Positions 50,693 to 59,871 of a DNA stretch of 64,000 nt are shown piece by piece. Each line of letters starts with the position of its first letter. Position 1 is the first letter of the stretch. The translations under genes and the position numbers were made by a program. The notes beneath the pieces were generated by a model. The model had not been told where the DNA came from, did not search any database, and saw only the letters and a program-made list of their open reading frames with translations. The DNA is from Bog-793 sp963803025 (lineage in GTDB: Bacteria; Actinomycetota; Acidimicrobiia; Acidimicrobiales; Bog-793), in the NCBI GenBank assembly GCA_963803025.1, contig CAWDKZ010000020.1, positions 62,001 through 126,000 on the forward strand, read 5' to 3'.

Positions 50693-51085
50693 ATGCCCGC
50701 ACCGCTCTGCCAGACGACCGGACGCCGCAAGGCCGCCGTCGCGCGAGTCCGCCTCCTGCCGGGCGAGGGCAAGGTGACCGTCAACCGGCGTCCGCTCGAG
50801 GAGTACTTCTCGTCCGTCTCGAACCGGATGCACGCGACCGAACCACTGCGCGTCGCCGGGCGCGCCGAGAGCTTCGACGTCGTCGCGACGATCGACGGCG
50901 GCGGCGTCGCCGGCCAGGCCGGCGCGTTGCGCCTCGGCATCGCGCGCGGCCTCATCGAGATCGAACCGGAACTGCGCACCACCCTGAAGCGTGCCGGGCT
51001 GCTCACCCGCGACAGCCGCGAGAAGGAGGCCAAGAAGTACGGCCTCAAGAAGGCCCGCAAGGCCCCGCAGTACTCGAAGCGCTGA
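50693..51085 (+). CDS. rpsI: 30S ribosomal protein S9 (uS9)
   Basis: 130 residues; the C-terminal tail reaches P-site tRNA. CQTTGRRKAAVARVRLLPGE, GKVTVNRRPLEEYFS, GGGVAGQAGALRLGIARGLI and the basic end SREKEAKKYGLKKARKAPQY then SKR. The terminal Lys-Arg contacting tRNA is intact. ATG 50693 with GAGGAGAG upstream. Confidence 0.97.
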   Translation: MPAPLCQTTGRRKAAVARVRLLPGEGKVTVNRRPLEEYFSSVSNRMHATEPLRVAGRAESFDVVATIDGGGVAGQAGALRLGIARGLIEIEPELRTTLKRAGLLTRDSREKEAKKYGLKKARKAPQYSKR

Positions 51086-51101
51086 ACCAAGCCAGCTCCC
51101 G

Positions 51102-52454
51102 ATGTTGCTGCGGTTCGGCACGGACGGCATTCGAGGCGACGCCAACAGCGAGCTAACCCCTGAGATCGCGCTCGTCATCGGGCGCGCGACCGCCCGCCAT
51201 CTCGGTGGTACGGGCTTCGTCGTCGGCTCGGACACCCGAATATCAGGGCCGGTGCTGAAAGCGGCGCTCGCCGCGGGTCTCGCCACGGGGGGACAGACCG
51301 TCGTCGATGTCGGCGTGGTGCCGACGCCGGGTCTCGCCTGGTTGGCGGCTGGGCGCGGCTTGCCGGGTGCCATGGTCTCGGCGTCGCACAACCCGTTCGC
51401 CGACAACGGCATCAAGCTCCTCTCGTCGGCGGGGACGAAGCTTCCCGACTCGATCGAGCGGGCGATCGAGCGGGAGATCGACGATCTCGTCGGGCGGGCG
51501 GTCGTCGACGGCGCCGCTGACCCCGTCGCGGCGGACGCCGGAGTGATCGTCGACGGTCATGACGCCGTCGACGACTACGCAGGGCATCTCGCCGCGGCCG
51601 TCACGATGCCCGCGGGCAACCGGCTGCGGGTCGTGTGCGATTGCGGCAACGGGGCGGCATCGGTGATCGCGCCGACGGTTCTCGCGCGTCTCGGCGTCAC
51701 CGCCGAGATCGTCGGTGACGCGCCGGACGGGGTGAACATCAACGCGGGTTGTGGTGCGACGAAGCCGGACTACGTGGCCCAGGAGGTGGTCCGCCGAAAA
51801 GCCGATCTCGGCATCGCCTTCGACGGCGACGCGGACCGGATGATCGCCGTCGATCACACCGGCGGGGTCGTCGACGGCGACGCGCTCCTGGCCCTGTTCG
51901 CCTTCGACCTCCACGACAGGGGAGAACTCGAGAACGACGCGATCGTCGCCACCGTCATGAGCAATCTCGGACTCCGCCGCGCCCTCGCCCGCGCCGGAAT
52001 CGGGCTCATCGAGACCCCGGTCGGCGACCGTTTCGTCGCCGACGCGCTCGAACGGCACGGGCTCGTGCTCGGTGGGGAGCAGTCCGGGCACATCGTGTTC
52101 CGGCGGGACGCGACGACCGGCGACGGAATCCTCACGGGGTTGAAGCTCATCGAGCTCGTCGCTCGGCGCGGCCGCCCGCTGGCCGATCTCGCCGGCGCGG
52201 CGATCGAACGGGTTCCCCAAAGGCTGCGCAACATCGTCGTGGCCGCCCAGGGCCGACTCGACGAGGCCCGCGCGGTGTGGCGGGAGGTCGAGGCGGTCGA
52301 GCAGGAGCTCGGCGAGTCCGGTCGGGTGCTCTTGCGCTCCTCCGGGACGGAGCCCGTGGTGCGCGTCATGGTCGAGGCGGACAGCCCGGAAGCGGTGGAC
52401 GCGGCACTCGATCGCATCGCCGCCGTCGTGGAACGCGAGCTCGGGTCCGCCTGA
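51102..52454 (+). CDS. glmM: Phosphoglucosamine mutase
   Basis: Isomerises glucosamine-6-P to glucosamine-1-P for UDP-GlcNAc, feeding peptidoglycan. 450 residues, four domains. RFGTDGIRGDANSELTPEIA is the family start. The catalytic phosphoserine is Ser95 in SASHNPFADNGIKLL. The Mg-binding loop DGDADR is at 241-246. GEQSGHIVF binds sugar, and LLRSSGTEPVVRVMVE is the phosphate loop. ATG 51102 is 16 nt after rpsI. Its usual partner glmS follows after 71 nt. Confidence 0.97.
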   Translation: MLLRFGTDGIRGDANSELTPEIALVIGRATARHLGGTGFVVGSDTRISGPVLKAALAAGLATGGQTVVDVGVVPTPGLAWLAAGRGLPGAMVSASHNPFADNGIKLLSSAGTKLPDSIERAIEREIDDLVGRAVVDGAADPVAADAGVIVDGHDAVDDYAGHLAAAVTMPAGNRLRVVCDCGNGAASVIAPTVLARLGVTAEIVGDAPDGVNINAGCGATKPDYVAQEVVRRKADLGIAFDGDADRMIAVDHTGGVVDGDALLALFAFDLHDRGELENDAIVATVMSNLGLRRALARAGIGLIETPVGDRFVADALERHGLVLGGEQSGHIVFRRDATTGDGILTGLKLIELVARRGRPLADLAGAAIERVPQRLRNIVVAAQGRLDEARAVWREVEAVEQELGESGRVLLRSSGTEPVVRVMVEADSPEAVDAALDRIAAVVERELGSA

Positions 52455-52513
52455 GGAAGGCGCCGTCTGGCGGGCGCGTCCGAACCCGTCCCCCGGCCCG
52501 TCCGGTGAGCCCG

Positions 52514-52519
52514 TAACCT
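52514..52519 (+). promoter_or_regulatory. -10 element for leaderless glmS
   Basis: TAACCT, 6-nt spacer, GTG 52526. Transcription is expected at or one base from the start codon; no Shine-Dalgarno sequence is present, consistent with a leaderless mRNA. Confidence 0.55.
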
Positions 52520-52525
52520 AGGTCC

Positions 52526-54373
52526 GTGTGCGGCATCTTCGGAGTCACCGGGTCCGCTAATCCGCTCGACGTCGTGCTCGCGGGGCTCGAATCTCTCGAG
52601 TACCGGGGATACGACTCGGCCGGCGTGGCCTTCGTCGACGTCGAATCGGAGGGACTCCACGTCGTGCGCGCCGCCGAGCTGACGCGCTCGGTCGAGAAGC
52701 TGCGCTCGATGGTCGCCGACGCACCGGTCTCCGGGGGCGCGGCGATCGGCCACACGCGTTGGGCAACCCACGGGGCGCCGACCGAGCGGAATGCGCACCC
52801 GCACGTCGACTGTGCCGGCCGGGTCGCGATCGTGCACAACGGGATCATCGAGAACCACCGCGAGCTCGCCGAGGCGCTCGTCGCGAATGGTCACGTGCTC
52901 GTGTCCGCCACGGACACCGAGGTGATCGCCCACCTCATCGAGGCGGAGCTCGCCGGCGGGTCCGGCCTCAGAGAGGCGGTGCGCCGTTCGATGGCGATCC
53001 TGCGTGGCGACTTCGCCATCGCCGTCGTCGCGCTCGCCGCACCCGACGTGATCGTCGTCGCGCGCCGGACCTCGCCGATCGTGGTCGGCCTCACCGACTC
53101 GTTGGGGCTCGTGGCCTCGGACATCGCGGCTCTCGTCGGGACGACCCGCGAGCTGTATCTGCTCAACGACGACGAGGTCGCCGAGATCCGCCCGGGGCGC
53201 GTCGACGCCTGCGATCTCATGGGCAATCCGGTGGAGTTGCAGCGCCACGAGGTGACCTGGAGCGTCGCCGACGCGAAGAAGGACGGCTACGCCGACTACA
53301 TGTCCAAGGAGATCCACGAACAGCCCCACGCCGTCGCCCAGACCCTCCTCGGCCGGATCAGCCCCGGGGGCGTCACCGAGATCGAAGAGCTGACGATCCC
53401 GCCCGACGTGCTCGCCGGTTACACGCGCGTGCTCCTCCTCGGCTGCGGATCGAGCTATCACGCGGCGCTCGTCGGGCGGCAGTCGATCGAGTCGTGGGCG
53501 CACGTCCACGCCGACGTCGACATCTCGAGTGAGTTCCGCTACCGGCTCTCGGTCGTCGGCCCCGAGACGCTCGTCATCGCGGTCAGCCAGTCCGGTGAGA
53601 CCGTCGACTCGTTGCACGCGATCCGCGAGGCGCGGCGCCGGGGAGCAGGGGTCATCACCGTGTCGAACGTGGTCGATTCCGTGATGGCGCGCGAGTCCGA
53701 CGGAGTGTGCTACACGCACGCCGGGCCCGAGATCGGCGTGGCGTCGACGAAGTGCCACGTGGCCCAGCTCGCCCTGCTCCAGGTGCTCGCTCTCCATCTC
53801 GCGAGGGCGCGGGGCGCGATCGACGATGCCGGGGCGCGCCTCGTCGCCGATGGACTCGGGTCGATCGCGGCCCTCGTCGCCAGGGCGGTCGGGCGCGCCG
53901 ACGAGTACATGGGGGTGGCGCGCCAGTTCGCCACCGTCGACGACGTGTACTTCCTCGGGCGTCGGTCCGGACTGCCGATCGCGATGGAAGGCGCGCTCAA
54001 GCTGAAGGAGCTCGCCTACGTGCGCGCCGAGGCCTACCCGGCGGGGGAGATGAAGCACGGTCCGATCTCTCTCATCAAGCCCGGTGTCGTCGTGGTCGTC
54101 GTGGCGACACGCACGGGGCTGTGGGAGAAGGTGATGGCGAACGTCGAGGAGATGCGTTCGCGGGGCGCGACCATCGTCGCGATCGCCGACGAGGACGACC
54201 CCGAGACGGCAGGACTGGTCGACGCCGTGCTGGCCGTTCCGCCGACGGTCGAGCTCCTCACGCCGATCGTCGCCGCGGTCCCGACCCAGTGCTTCGCCTA
54301 CGCGATCGCCCGGGCGCGGGGCAACGACGTCGATCGGCCCCGGAATCTCGCCAAGGTCGTGACCGTCGAATGA
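52526..54373 (+). CDS. glmS: Glutamine-fructose-6-phosphate aminotransferase (isomerising)
   Basis: Makes glucosamine-6-P from fructose-6-P and Gln. 615 residues. Cys2 becomes the N-terminal nucleophile (CGIFGVTGSANPLDVVLAGL), with SLEYRGYDSAGVAF and GHTRWATHGAPTERNAHPH in the glutaminase domain. Two SIS domains follow: LLLGCGSSYHAALVGRQSIE and IAVSQSGETVDSLHAIREAR, then a second with FLGRRSGLPIAMEGALKLKE. Ends with RPRNLAKVVTVE, the canonical C-terminus. No glmS ribozyme is seen upstream, as expected for an actinobacterium. acpS starts 46 nt later. Confidence 0.97.
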   Translation: MCGIFGVTGSANPLDVVLAGLESLEYRGYDSAGVAFVDVESEGLHVVRAAELTRSVEKLRSMVADAPVSGGAAIGHTRWATHGAPTERNAHPHVDCAGRVAIVHNGIIENHRELAEALVANGHVLVSATDTEVIAHLIEAELAGGSGLREAVRRSMAILRGDFAIAVVALAAPDVIVVARRTSPIVVGLTDSLGLVASDIAALVGTTRELYLLNDDEVAEIRPGRVDACDLMGNPVELQRHEVTWSVADAKKDGYADYMSKEIHEQPHAVAQTLLGRISPGGVTEIEELTIPPDVLAGYTRVLLLGCGSSYHAALVGRQSIESWAHVHADVDISSEFRYRLSVVGPETLVIAVSQSGETVDSLHAIREARRRGAGVITVSNVVDSVMARESDGVCYTHAGPEIGVASTKCHVAQLALLQVLALHLARARGAIDDAGARLVADGLGSIAALVARAVGRADEYMGVARQFATVDDVYFLGRRSGLPIAMEGALKLKELAYVRAEAYPAGEMKHGPISLIKPGVVVVVVATRTGLWEKVMANVEEMRSRGATIVAIADEDDPETAGLVDAVLAVPPTVELLTPIVAAVPTQCFAYAIARARGNDVDRPRNLAKVVTVE

Positions 54374-54419
54374 CGACGGTCGAGCGCCGCCGCGCGCGCC
54401 TCGGCTGGACGGTTGACCC

Positions 54420-54785
54420 GTGATCGGCATCGGTCTCGACGCCGTGGACGTCACGCGGTTCCGTCGCGTGCTCGCCCGCCATCCCCGGCTCGCCGATCGG
54501 GTGTTCACCGCCCGCGAACGGGCCGACGTGGCGGGTCGCTCCGATCCCGTCCCGGGACTCGCGGCGCGATTCGCGGCGAAAGAGGCGGCGATGAAGGCCC
54601 TCGGGGTCGGGATCGGTGCCGTTCGCCTCAGCGAGATCGGCGTCGTGCGGGCGGCGTCGGGCGCCCCGTCCCTCGAGACGAGCGGACGAGCCGCGGCGCG
54701 CGCCGCGGCACTGGGCGTCGGGGTCCTCCGGGTCTCGCTCACCCACACGGACACGCACGCCGGAGCCGTCGTTGTCGCGGAATGA
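54420..54785 (+). CDS. acpS: Holo-[acyl-carrier-protein] synthase
   Basis: Attaches 4'-phosphopantetheine from CoA to acyl carrier protein. 121 residues. Catalytic/Mg residues Asp7 (IGIGLDAVDVTRF) and Glu55 (RFAAKEAAMKALGVG) are visible; VSLTHTDTHAGAVVV is the C-terminal strand pair. GTG 54420. Position between glmS and nnr is common in actinobacteria. Confidence 0.94.
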   Translation: MIGIGLDAVDVTRFRRVLARHPRLADRVFTARERADVAGRSDPVPGLAARFAAKEAAMKALGVGIGAVRLSEIGVVRAASGAPSLETSGRAAARAAALGVGVLRVSLTHTDTHAGAVVVAE

Positions 54786-54824
54786 CGTCGCCATTCGGGC
54801 GTCGTCGGGGCAACGGAGGACGAG

Positions 54825-56210
54825 ATGAAACCCGTTCTCACGTCGGCGGAGATGGGCGCGGTCGACGAGGCGGCCCGGCGGAGGGTCGGTCTCGCCACGC
54901 TCGTCGGGCGGGCTGGCTTCGCGGTCGCGCGCACGGCGGTCGCCTGCATGGGGGGCACGTACGGGCGTCGGGTGGTCGTCGTCGCCGGCCAGGGCCACAA
55001 CGGGGACGACGGGCGGGTAGCCGCGGCGCTCCTCGCCAGGAGGGGCGCGCGCCTCACGATCTTCGCGGCCGCCGAGGCCCCCGACGAGCTCCCGGGGTGC
55101 GATCTCGTCGTCGACGCGGCGTACGGGACGCGTTTCCACGGGGAGTACCGCGCCCCGCGCGCTGCGGACGGGGTGACCGTCCTCGCGGTCGACATTCCTT
55201 CCGGCGTCGTCGCCGACACCGGGACGGCGACGCCGGGGGCGGTGCGCGCCGACGTGACGGTGACGTTCGGCGCGCTGAAACCCGGTCTCCTCCTCGGGCG
55301 GGGCGCCGAGCTCGCCGGGACGGTCATCGTCGAGCCGATCGGGCTCGACGTGGGCACGCCGGCCCAGCACCTCGTGGAGGACGACGACCTCGGGTGGCTC
55401 CCGGGACGCGACCCGCTCGGCAACAAGTGGGACAGCGCCGTCTACGTCGTCGCCGGGTCGCCCGGCATGTTCGGCGCCGCCGCGTTGGCGGCGAGCGGCG
55501 CGATCCGGGCGGGGGCGGGAATGGTCCGGCTCGGCTCCCCGGGAGTCGAACCCGGGACGATCCCGGTCGTCGAGGCCGTGGCGCGCGCCGTCCCGGCAAG
55601 CGACTGGGCCGGGTCGGTGCTCGACGAGCTCGCCCGCTGCGAGGCGCTCGTCGTCGGGCCCGGGCTCGGGCGGGCGGCCGAGGCGACGAAGGGCATCCTC
55701 GAGCTCGTGACGGCGGCCGAGCTCCCGGTCGTCGTGGACGCCGACGGTCTTTTCGCGCTCGGCGCGCTGGACGAGGCGGCGGCGGTCCTGCGGCGGCGCC
55801 GTCAGCCGACCGTCATCACGCCCCACGACGGGGAGTACGCCCGCCTCGCCGGCTTGCCGCCGGGCGAGGACCGTCTCGCCGCGACGCGCGAGCTCGCGCG
55901 CCGCCTCGGGGTGTTCGTGCTGTTGAAGGGCCCGGCGACGGTCGTTGCCGCACCGAGCGGCGAGGCGTTGATCGCGGCTGCCGGGTCATCCCGGTTGTCG
56001 ACGGCCGGGACGGGTGACGTGCTGTCGGGCGTGATCGGCGCCTTCCTCGCCCGGGGCCTCGAGCCGCTGCGCGCCGCGGGCCTCGCCGCGCACGTCCACG
56101 GCGGCGCCGGTGCGATCGGCTTCGCCGAGGGCCTCGAGGCCTCCGACCTCCCGTTGCTCGTCGCGTCGGTGCTCTCGGCGGGTGCCAGGGGCACGCGGTC
56201 TCAGCGGTGA
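54825..56210 (+). CDS. nnr: Bifunctional NAD(P)H-hydrate epimerase/dehydratase
   Basis: Repairs damaged NAD(P)H. 461 residues. The N-terminal YjeF epimerase domain runs from LTSAEMGAVDEAARRRVGLA to about 210, with GQGHNGDDGRVAAALL (the family loop usually reads GxGNNGGDG, so His and Asp replacements occur) and VDIPSGVVADTG. The C-terminal ribokinase-like dehydratase has NKWDSAVYVVAGSPGMFGAA and the ADP/active-site SRLSTAGTGDVLSGVIGAFL. ATG 54825 has GGAGGACG upstream. Overlaps alr by GTGA. Confidence 0.93.
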   Translation: MKPVLTSAEMGAVDEAARRRVGLATLVGRAGFAVARTAVACMGGTYGRRVVVVAGQGHNGDDGRVAAALLARRGARLTIFAAAEAPDELPGCDLVVDAAYGTRFHGEYRAPRAADGVTVLAVDIPSGVVADTGTATPGAVRADVTVTFGALKPGLLLGRGAELAGTVIVEPIGLDVGTPAQHLVEDDDLGWLPGRDPLGNKWDSAVYVVAGSPGMFGAAALAASGAIRAGAGMVRLGSPGVEPGTIPVVEAVARAVPASDWAGSVLDELARCEALVVGPGLGRAAEATKGILELVTAAELPVVVDADGLFALGALDEAAAVLRRRRQPTVITPHDGEYARLAGLPPGEDRLAATRELARRLGVFVLLKGPATVVAAPSGEALIAAAGSSRLSTAGTGDVLSGVIGAFLARGLEPLRAAGLAAHVHGGAGAIGFAEGLEASDLPLLVASVLSAGARGTRSQR

Positions 56211-57352
56211 CGACCTCGTATCGCCCTTCGTGGGCGGAGATCGACCTGGGCGCCGTCCGCGCGAACGTGGAGCTTCTCTGCCGCATCGTCGCCCCGTCGC
56301 GACTCTGCGCCGTCGTCAAGGCCGACGGCTATGGCCACGGAAGCGTCGGGGTCGCCCGCGCCGCGCTGGCCGGCGGTGCCTCGATGCTCGCGGTCGCCCT
56401 GGTCGAGGAGGCGATCACGTTGCGAGAAGCCGGGATCGACGCCCCGGTGCTGTTGCTCACCGAGGCACCCCCCGACGCGCTCGGCGAGCTGTGCGCCATC
56501 GGGGCCCTGCCGACGGTGTACAGCGAAGCGGGCATCGCAGTCGCCGCCGGCGCGGCGACGAGGCTCGGACGCCCGGTCGCGGTCCACCTGAAAGTCGACA
56601 CCGGCATGCACCGGGTCGGCGCCGACGCCGCCGACGCGCCGGCGCTCGCGGCAAGGGTCACCGGGTCGCGATCGCTCACCCTCGGCGGGTTCTGGACGCA
56701 CTTCGCGATCGCCGACGAACCGGATGACGCCTTCACCGCGGCCCAGATCGACCGGTTCGAGGCCGCGCTGGCCGCCGTGCGGGCGGCCGGGGCGAGCCCG
56801 GCGATGCTGCACGCCGCGAACTCCGCCGGCGCGATCGCGCACCCGCGCAGCCGCTACGACCTCGTCCGCTGTGGCATCGCCTGCTACGGTCACGCTCCTT
56901 CCCCCCAGGTCGGGCGGGTGCTCGCCGGGCTCGCCGGAGCGGGTGGGGGCCTGCGGCCGGCGCTGTCGCTGAAGGCGCGCGTCCACTACGTGCGGCGCCT
57001 CTCTGCGGGGGAACGGACGAGCTACGGGCGGGCGTTCCAGCTCGAGCGGGACTCATCCGTCGCGGACGTGCCGATCGGCTATGCCGACGGCGTGCGACGC
57101 GGGCTCGCGACCACGGGCGGCGAGGTCCTCGTCAAGGGGCGCCGCCGGCGCATCGCCGGCACCGTGACGATGGACCAGCTCCTCATCGACTGCGGTGTCG
57201 AGGACGACGTGCGTCCGGGTGACGAGGTCGTCCTGATCGGCCGGCAGGGGGGCGAGGAGATCACCGCCGAAGAGTGGGCCGATCGACTCGACACGATCGT
57301 CTACGAGGTCCTCTGCGGGATCGGCCCGCGGGTGCCACGCCTCGCGGTCTGA
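56207..57352 (+). CDS. alr: Alanine racemase
   Basis: PLP enzyme making D-Ala for peptidoglycan. 381 residues. PLP-binding Lys38 lies in CAVVKADGYGHGSVG. The second catalytic base, Tyr273, is in ERTSYGRAFQ, followed by VPIGYADGVRRGL. HLKVDTGMHRVG and MLHAANSAGAI line the active site; VTMDQLLIDCG is near the C-terminus. GTG overlaps the nnr stop. Intact. Confidence 0.96.
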   Translation: MTTSYRPSWAEIDLGAVRANVELLCRIVAPSRLCAVVKADGYGHGSVGVARAALAGGASMLAVALVEEAITLREAGIDAPVLLLTEAPPDALGELCAIGALPTVYSEAGIAVAAGAATRLGRPVAVHLKVDTGMHRVGADAADAPALAARVTGSRSLTLGGFWTHFAIADEPDDAFTAAQIDRFEAALAAVRAAGASPAMLHAANSAGAIAHPRSRYDLVRCGIACYGHAPSPQVGRVLAGLAGAGGGLRPALSLKARVHYVRRLSAGERTSYGRAFQLERDSSVADVPIGYADGVRRGLATTGGEVLVKGRRRRIAGTVTMDQLLIDCGVEDDVRPGDEVVLIGRQGGEEITAEEWADRLDTIVYEVLCGIGPRVPRLAV

Positions 57353-57432
57353 TGGCCGGTCGCGACGGATCCGTCGCGCCGCGCCCCGGCGTCGCTTTCC
57401 GGCGCCGGGCACGGCGCACGACGGCGCGGCAG

Positions 57433-57438
57433 TAGCAT
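57433..57438 (+). promoter_or_regulatory. -10 element for the leaderless uracil-DNA glycosylase gene
   Basis: TAGCAT, 6-nt spacer GCCGCC, GTG 57445. No Shine-Dalgarno. It would begin a transcript for the glycosylase and the t6A genes downstream. Confidence 0.55.
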
Positions 57439-57444
57439 GCCGCC

Positions 57445-58011
57445 GTGTTGACGCTCGCCGAGCTCGAGCGTGCAGCCCGTTCCTGTGTCGCCTGTCCGCT
57501 CGCGGGTTCGCGGACGAACGTCGTCTTCTCGGCCGGCGACCCGGCGGCGCGCCTCATGTTCGTCGGCGAGGGGCCGGGCCGGGACGAGGATCTCGCGGGT
57601 GAGCCGTTCGTCGGGCGGTCCGGGCATCTGCTCGACCGCTTGATCGCCGAGGAGCTCGGGCTCGTCCGCCAGGACTGCTACATCGCCAACGTGGTGAAAT
57701 GCCGGCCGCCGAACAACCGGGACCCGCTGCCGGACGAGGTCGCGGCGTGCCGCCACTTCCTCGCCGGACAGGTCGAGCTCGTCGCGCCGGCCGTCGTCGT
57801 CACGCTCGGCAACTTCGCCGCCCACGCGCTCCTCGGGAGCCCGGAGGGCGTGACGCGGCTGCGGGGCAAGGTCTATCCCTTCGCTTCGGGCGTGCTCGTG
57901 CCGACGTTCCACCCCGCGGCGGCGCTGCGCGGCGGCGGTCTCGTGCTCGCGCAGATGCGGGCCGACTTCGTGCGGGCCAAACGCGCCCTCGTCGATGCGG
58001 AGGCGCGGTGA
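57445..58011 (+). CDS. Uracil-DNA glycosylase, family 4 (4Fe-4S)
   Basis: Removes uracil from DNA. 188 residues. The iron-sulfur ligands are Cys14/Cys17 (SCVACPLAG) and Cys86/Cys102 (VVKCRPPNNRDPL; AACRHFL, spacing 15). Motif 1 is GEGPGRDEDLAGEPFVGRSG (41-60) and motif 3 is FHPAAALR with His156. Family 4 is widespread in actinobacteria and thermophiles. It sits between alr and tsaE, where mycobacteria have no such gene, and overlaps tsaE by GTGA. Confidence 0.92.
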   Translation: MLTLAELERAARSCVACPLAGSRTNVVFSAGDPAARLMFVGEGPGRDEDLAGEPFVGRSGHLLDRLIAEELGLVRQDCYIANVVKCRPPNNRDPLPDEVAACRHFLAGQVELVAPAVVVTLGNFAAHALLGSPEGVTRLRGKVYPFASGVLVPTFHPAAALRGGGLVLAQMRADFVRAKRALVDAEAR

Positions 58012-58574
58012 ACGACGAGGGCTGGTCGGTCGAGGTCGTCACACGATCGCCCGGACAGACTCGTGCGGTCGGGGCGGCGATCGCCGGGCTCGTCGACCCG
58101 GGCGACGTCGTGCTCCTCATCGGCGAGCTCGGCTCGGGCAAGACGGTGCTCACCAAGGGACTCGTCACGGCGCTCGGCGGCGGCGAGGCGACGACGAGCC
58201 CGACGTTCGTGCTCTGCCACCTCTACCCGACGACCCCCCCGGTCGCGCACGTCGACTGCTACCGGCTCGCGCCGAGCGACGACCTCGCCGATCTCGCGCT
58301 CGACGAAGCGCTCGAGGACGGCTCCGTCGTCGTCGTCGAATGGGGCGAGCACGCCCGGGGCTTGCTCGGCGCCGACGCGCTCGAATGCCTCGTTTCCCCC
58401 GTCCCCGCCGAGCCCTCGGCACGCCCGGGTCCCCTCCCGGAGGACTCGCGCCTCATCGTGCTCGCCGCGCGAGGAAAGCGATGGTCGAGCCGCTCCGGCG
58501 CGCTCGTCGCGGCACTCGAGCGCGCCGGACTCGCCGTGGCGCGCCGGACGGCGGGGGGGAGCACGCCGCGGTGA
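58008..58574 (+). CDS. tsaE: tRNA t6A biosynthesis ATPase TsaE
   Basis: ATPase of the complex that makes N6-threonylcarbamoyladenosine in tRNA. Walker A GELGSGKT (39-46), then ATTSPTFVLCHLY and VAHVDCYRLAPSDDLADLAL (Walker B-like region), and VVVVEWGEHA. 188 residues, about 35 longer than usual; the C-terminal part (PLPEDSRLIVLAARGKRWSS and beyond) is Arg/Ala-rich. GTG overlaps the preceding stop; GTGA overlap with tsaB. Confidence 0.93.
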   Translation: MNDEGWSVEVVTRSPGQTRAVGAAIAGLVDPGDVVLLIGELGSGKTVLTKGLVTALGGGEATTSPTFVLCHLYPTTPPVAHVDCYRLAPSDDLADLALDEALEDGSVVVVEWGEHARGLLGADALECLVSPVPAEPSARPGPLPEDSRLIVLAARGKRWSSRSGALVAALERAGLAVARRTAGGSTPR

Positions 58575-59278
58575 TCGTCCTCGCGATCGAGACCGCGACG
58601 GTCGAGGTCGGCGCCGCGCTCGTCAGCGCCGACGGGGTGCTGTCCGAGTCGCGTTCGCCGTGCCGGCGCCGTCACGCCGAGATGCTGCATCCCGCGGTGG
58701 CGTCGGTCTGCACGGCGGCCGGGGTCGAGCTCGCCGAGCTCGACGCCGTCGCGGTCGACGTCGGACCGGGACTGTTCACGGGCCTGCGCGTTGGCGTCGC
58801 CGCGGCCAAGGCCTTCGGCTTCGCGCTCGGCATCCCGCTCGTCGCCGTGCGGAGCACCGAGGCGCTCCGCCGCGGCGCGCGCAGCGACCCGCGCGCGGCG
58901 GGGCGCGTCGTCGTGCCGGTCGTCGACATGCGCCGTGGCGAGCTCGCCTGGGAGCTCCCCGACGGCAGCTTGGAGATCGGCCCGCCGTCCGCGCTCGCCG
59001 AGAGGCTCGCCGCCCTGGCCGACGACGTGCTCCTCGTCGGCGACGGGGCGCGGGACGGGGCGGCCCTCGGCGACGCGGGCCGCGGCATCGGGCTCAGCTT
59101 CGGCGGCGACTCCCTGGCGGCCCCGCCGGCCGCCGCCCTCGGGGCGATCGGGGTCGAACGGGTCGGGGCGGGTGCGACGACCGACGCCGTGGCGATCGAA
59201 CCTTGCTACCTGCGAGCGGCCGACGTGACGGCGAACTACGAGACGCGCCGGTTCGACCCGCCGGGGGGGAGGGCCTGA
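58571..59278 (+). CDS. tsaB: tRNA t6A biosynthesis protein TsaB
   Basis: Partner of TsaD, 235 residues, with an ASKHA fold. IVLAIETATVEVGAALVSAD at the N-terminus, RRRHAEMLHPAVASVC and VDVGPGLFTGLRVGVAAAKA match the family. It lacks the metal site of TsaD and serves as a scaffold. GTG 58571. RimI follows after 2 nt. Confidence 0.93.
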   Translation: MIVLAIETATVEVGAALVSADGVLSESRSPCRRRHAEMLHPAVASVCTAAGVELAELDAVAVDVGPGLFTGLRVGVAAAKAFGFALGIPLVAVRSTEALRRGARSDPRAAGRVVVPVVDMRRGELAWELPDGSLEIGPPSALAERLAALADDVLLVGDGARDGAALGDAGRGIGLSFGGDSLAAPPAAALGAIGVERVGAGATTDAVAIEPCYLRAADVTANYETRRFDPPGGRA

Positions 59279-59280
59279 CC

Positions 59281-59871
59281 GTGGCGGGGCTCATCGGGCG
59301 CCGGGTCCCCGGCCGAAGGCCGCCGCCGCCCCGCGACACGGAGACGGTCGACATCGCGCCGATGCACCGGCACGACGTCGCCGATGTCGTCGCGATCGAG
59401 CGGGAGATCTTCCCCGAGCCGTGGTCGGCCGGCCTGTACCTGTCGGAGCTCGCGCGGCGCGCGACGCGCCAGTACTGGGTCGCGACCTCCGGTGGCGAGG
59501 TCGTCGGGTACGCCGGGTGCCTGCTCGTCGTGGGCGAGGGCCACGTGACGACGCTCGGAGTCGACCCGGGCTGGCAGGGCCGCCGGATCGGCGCGCGCCT
59601 GCTGCTCCGGCTCGCCGTCGAGGCGCGCGCCGCCGGGGCGACGGCGCTCACGCTGGAGGTGCGGCTCTCGAACGTGGCGGCGCAGCGGCTGTATCGCTGG
59701 TTCGGCTTCGCCCCCGTCGGGATCCGCAAGGACTACTACGCGCGCTCGCACGAGGACGGGCTCGTGATGTGGGTCCACGACGTCGACTCCGACGCCTACG
59801 GCGCGCACCTCGCCGCCATCGCCCGGACGCTCGGCGATCCGGCCGGTCCGACCCCCGGGCGCCGCCGATGA
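59281..59871 (+). CDS. rimI: Ribosomal-protein-alanine N-acetyltransferase-like GNAT
   Basis: GNAT enzyme acetylating the N-terminus of ribosomal protein bS18 in model organisms. VDIAPMHRHDVADVVAIERE, FPEPWSAGLYLSELARR, VTTLGVDPGWQGRRIGARLL (acetyl-CoA loop) and EVRLSNVAAQRLYRWFGF, then VGIRKDYYARSHEDGLVMW. 196 residues against about 150: both a Pro/Arg lead of about 20 and a short tail are extra, so the start may be a later ATG at 59361. Overlaps tsaD (ATGA). Confidence 0.9.
   Translation: MAGLIGRRVPGRRPPPPRDTETVDIAPMHRHDVADVVAIEREIFPEPWSAGLYLSELARRATRQYWVATSGGEVVGYAGCLLVVGEGHVTTLGVDPGWQGRRIGARLLLRLAVEARAAGATALTLEVRLSNVAAQRLYRWFGFAPVGIRKDYYARSHEDGLVMWVHDVDSDAYGAHLAAIARTLGDPAGPTPGRRR

Noticed and set aside
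51854..55426. Minus-strand ORF of 1190 codons opposite glmM-glmS-acpS
   Set aside because: Ser/Thr/Ala low-complexity translation with no domain; the plus strand carries complete enzymes.
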